From contig MZZL01000391.1 of NCBI GenBank assembly GCA_002749535.1, positions 325,061 to 389,060 of the forward strand: DNA of 64,000 nt, in the 5' to 3' direction. A model generated the notes under the pieces. It did no database searches, was not told where the DNA came from, and was given only the letters and a program-made list of their open reading frames with translations. Origin of the DNA: Apophysomyces variabilis (Eukaryota; Mucoromycota; Mucoromycetes; Mucorales; Mucoraceae). Shown here piece after piece: positions 60,931 through 64,000 of this stretch. A program made the position numbers and the translations under genes. Each line of letters begins with the position of its first letter. Position 1 is the first letter of the stretch.

Positions 60931-61411
60931 TGAATCCTACTGTGGATGCTCTCGTTTTTGTTGGCTTCTAGGGGACACGCTGGACACAAGCATGTGTCGC
61001 CAAAGATCCCAAGTCACTGGGTCCAATGTAGCCCAGTAACTTACCTTAACCAACACAAACAAAACTAGTGCCACCATTCCGAATTAACTTCTTTTTTTCT
61101 TAGAGATAATCTCATTGCCAATACTAAATTAAGGTTTCTCTGTTGCTAAACTCAAAACGGCCCTTTCCCAACCTGGAATTGAATCATAATATAAATGTCC
61201 ATTGTAAATTCTTCACCAAGCGCGTTAAATAAATCAAGGCTGAAACATTAGCAATGGTTCCATGTAAAGACACTTTCTTTTAAGTAAGCGAGCGGCGATG
61301 AGTGAGAGGAGATAGATAGATGAGAGGATAGAAGACAAAACGATATCAGGATTGGCTAATGCTTGTCCGGGAGAACGAAACTGAAAAGTTATTTGCTCGG
61401 TTTCAATGTCT

Positions 61412-62813
61412 CTAAGATAAAAGGGGTGCTGATTCGCTATGGTCTCCCCATCCTGTACGTCCAGCTGCACGGAGCGAAGCGAACACACCGTTGAATGCGA
61501 AAGTACCAAAGACCAACACAATGAAACCACCAAGTTGGAGCCAGGAAAACGCGTCCCAGCCATAATGGATAGCCAATAGCCAGACAAGCACAGTTCTAAA
61601 TCGTCAAAAAAGGTTAGCAGATATTAGAAACAGCAGCCAAAAAAAAAGGCAGATAAGGGATCCGCTTTTTTCCCCATGTCCTTCGGTTTTCCAGTTCTTT
61701 TGTTTTACCTTGTCGTGTCAATGGCACTCCGACCGGGCACGCCCACCTTTGTGCTCACCGCCAGACCAAAGAAATTGAAGATCGCGACCACCAAGGCCAG
61801 CGCCAATGCCGATTGCCACAAGGCGTCCGAATCCAGCAATTGTTGAAACCCAGCACGGATATCAAACCAGTCCTTTCCGACAAAGGTTGAGACCAACAAA
61901 GTGATGCCCAGTAGTAAGGTGCCCAGTAAGCCCTCAATACCCATCGCTCGTACAGGCTCAACATGGAAGCGATCCATCAAATATTCTTCCAGTGTAAATT
62001 GACCGGCCACAAACAGTTGACCCAATACAATCAAAGATGGACCGAACCAATTCTGTTCTTCTTTTGAAGCAGCCACGACAATCCAGCCTGTGCCGACCAA
62101 AATGGTTAGGACCGCGGTCCATTCACGACCCAGGAATCTTCGGGTCAAGAAAAGAAAACTGCAGATGGCCGAAAAGCCGACAATGCTACTTCGTACCATT
62201 TGGAACACAGATGGCGTAGAATAAATCAGACCAAGGTTCATCAACTTAAAGAAAAAAAAAGAAGAAGAGAAGTTTAAATCATCGTCGGTAGATACACAGT
62301 GAGAGTGATGTGTTTCTTTTCTTTTCTCCCACCCTTCTTTTTCTTTCCTCTCAAAGAGATGTATTACCGTGGTGGAGATCAAGTCGCATGCGCTTGGAAA
62401 GATGAACCATAGAGCCGAACAGGAGAAAGGTGAGATAGGAACAGTCCAGTGATCGCCATAAGCATGTTGGGGCTGAATAGCCTCCAATAGGCTTGGATCC
62501 AGTAAAGAGGGTGTTTTGCTAGCCAGTTGGATGGCAAGAATACAAAGGATTTCGCCAATAAAAATCATGGTCGTCTGCAGTAAGGGCTGTGCAAACTCTG
62601 TTTCTGACTTTGTGGTATGGTCTACCACTTGGTGATTCTGAAATGTCAAGAGGAGTGGTATACTGACACCTAAAAAAAAAGGATCAAGTAAAACCGAACG
62701 TGTTTAAGGACCTCATAAAATGGAAAAATACGCGTTCTTGATCATCATTTTGTTTTTTGGTTACCTGAGGCTAGTAAGCCTAATGTGAGGAATAGAGTAG
62801 ATATGAAGGACAT
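61412..62813 (-). CDS. SLC35F6-like DMT-superfamily membrane transporter
   Basis: Four exons: 62765-62813, 62369-62669, 61709-62244 and 61412-61595 by frame (the second exon may end at 62368), about 356 residues. About ten membrane segments. Blocks FPSACDLISTTLMNLGLIYS and SVFQMVRSSIVGFSAICSFL, then GQLFVAGQFTLEEYLMDRF and VRAMGIEGLLGTLLL, match the SLC35F6 subfamily of nucleotide-sugar-transporter-like proteins. Its animal relatives are lysosomal or mitochondrial; the substrate is unknown. Intron 2 (about 123 nt) contains no stop and keeps frame. A soluble tail ends SESAPLLS, an acidic/dileucine-like sorting end. Confidence 0.85.
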
Positions 62814-62881
62814 CTCTCGTATCTTTCAAAGGACAATGAAGAAAAAGAGAAAAGCAAGTAGACCGATCTACTGAAAGGCAG

Positions 62882-62916
<35 letters not shown>

Positions 62917-63744
62917 TAGAAAGAGAAAGAGAGGCGGACAGGAAGAAGAAAAAGGCAGAGAAATGAAGGTCTTATTTTCCCTCCGCATTTGTTTTGAACG
63001 GATGATAAACTTTCTCACACGCCACATACGCACAATACATACACAAAGCGTTCGGCTTATCGTTCCTGGGCGTTTGCCGTTTCCTTGCATATTAACATGC
63101 CCGATTCGCATGTGTCATTTTCAGTTTTTAGTCCCCTTTCGCTTAGGAAATATGTGCAGGCTGAAGGTAATCCTTCTTTCTACGTCGCTCTTATCGGCTC
63201 GTTTCATTTTTATTCCGTGAAATAGAAAGAGAAGGGGAAGAGAAAGTTGGCTGGACACCGAATTATTAAGTACAAAGGGCGGCACATTGTCCCACATCAC
63301 TCAGCTTTTTATTTATCTGTCACCTGAGTACCGAATAAATAAACCCGACTGAAATTCCATTGGGACACAGACAAGCCGGCATGCCATCCGAACACAACTA
63401 AAACAAGAAGCCGGAAAAGATGAAACTCTTTGAAAGCTTCTATTTTATCATTTATGGAAAGAAAAAAGGAATCCAGGCACAGATCGAAATTCATCGAATA
63501 ACAAGGGTAATGAGTGCTCACACGGCAACAGGGTGGTTGGTATGCTCGGAATCAAAAAGAAACATCCGTAAAACGATCCTCCTTTATGAATCCATAAGCT
63601 TGACATGTATCTATCAATATTGACATTTTTGCGATCAATGCGAATAACAAGGAAGAAAAAAAGAAAGAAAAACAAAAGAAAAGAAGGACGATATAAATAC
63701 AATTATTGGAAAAGAAAGTTAAGAGTGTAAACAGTTCGGATCGC
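62814..63744. other. Intergenic, no supported gene
   Basis: Upstream region of the transporter gene with a CA/GA repeat, and 3' region of the last gene. Confidence 0.5.
62882..62916. repeat. Compound CA/GA microsatellite
   Basis: CA units followed directly by GA units, about 75 bases upstream of the transporter start. Confidence 0.9.
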
Positions 63745-64000
63745 TTAGCCCAAACTCCATTGCGTACTCAACCAATCGTACGTCGTCAATGCTTCTGGTT
63801 TGCTGCAATCCGGTGCGCGTCTTTTACTCGTTACCTACAGTCGTCGTGAGTCTTTTGTAAGGCTCTCAGCTCTGTTGAAACTTACTCGGGGCATGGAAAT
63901 TGTAGTGTCATCCGACTTGGCGTGGAAAGCTGCGAGTTTACCATAACCTTGCTGACTGATCAATCGGAAATCGGTATAGCTCAACAGCCAATTTTCAATC
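63745..64000 (-). CDS. C-terminal end of an unidentified protein, cut by the right edge
   Basis: Two exons, 63886 to beyond 64000 and 63745-63834, joined by a GTAAGT...TGTAG intron in phase 0. The visible 68 codons include WLLSYTDFRLISQQGYGKL, then a Thr/Ser stretch and KRRAPDCSKPEAL, and end STQWSLG. No family is recognised. The 5' part lies outside the window. Confidence 0.6.

Larger units (their letters stand above)
59189..61411. other. Gene-poor region with a decayed gene
   Basis: Left part has TA and GT repeats just upstream of the cyclin gene. The right part holds coding-like fragments listed separately. No intact gene is supported. Confidence 0.45.

Overview
The window looks like nuclear DNA of a filamentous fungus. 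Coding regions are split by short GT-AG introns (mostly 40-80 nt), spacers are AT-rich with CT-rich 5' leaders, and the gene set is fungal: a Delta8-sphingolipid-type desaturase, a two-pore TOK-like K+ channel, a CSC1/OSCA channel, TOM70, COQ9, a Pho80-type cyclin and a Rim4-like RNA-binding protein. An early-diverging (Mucoromycota-like) fungus is my inference from style and content; nothing in the window proves it. No CRISPR array, operon, complete transposon or rRNA gene was seen.

Left third (1-25.7 kb): a cut-off acidic protein, a 34-residue zinc-motif microprotein, the desaturase, a six-exon GFA-family enzyme, a PPxY membrane protein, the K+ channel, an M17 aminopeptidase and the CSC1 channel. 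Two large gene-poor stretches lie here (1.9-5.6 kb and 19.3-23.9 kb); the second holds a degenerate-looking hydrophobic-repeat reading frame. A serine-rich protein with a PP1-docking-like motif and a possible RING-finger relic follow.

Middle (25.7-43 kb): the RNA subunit of nuclear RNase P, then Sir2 deacetylase tail-to-tail with a CHZ1-like histone chaperone, exportin-1 (CRM1), a possible 62-residue three-exon gene divergent from a bHLH factor, CHMP7, a neuroguidin/Lcp5 protein and cytoplasmic aspartyl-tRNA synthetase. Several of these belong to core nuclear processes (tRNA maturation and charging, chromatin, export, envelope surveillance, rRNA processing), but I see no evidence that they are co-regulated.

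Right third (43-64 kb): an aftiphilin-like trafficking protein, TOM70, a small membrane protein, COQ9, a PAS-domain protein, a Rim4-like RRM protein, a SAS4-like protein, a Pho80/Pcl cyclin, a decayed unknown gene, an SLC35F6-like transporter and a cut-off gene at the right edge.

Splice junctions given below were assigned by hand from GT/AG (once GC/AG) sites and reading-frame continuity. They agree in phase throughout for the genes where exons are listed, but have no transcript support. The best candidates for something not yet annotated are the RNase P RNA, the zinc microprotein, the RVxF-type protein, the very small exons and the hydrophobic-repeat locus. I did not find a convincing new multi-gene system.
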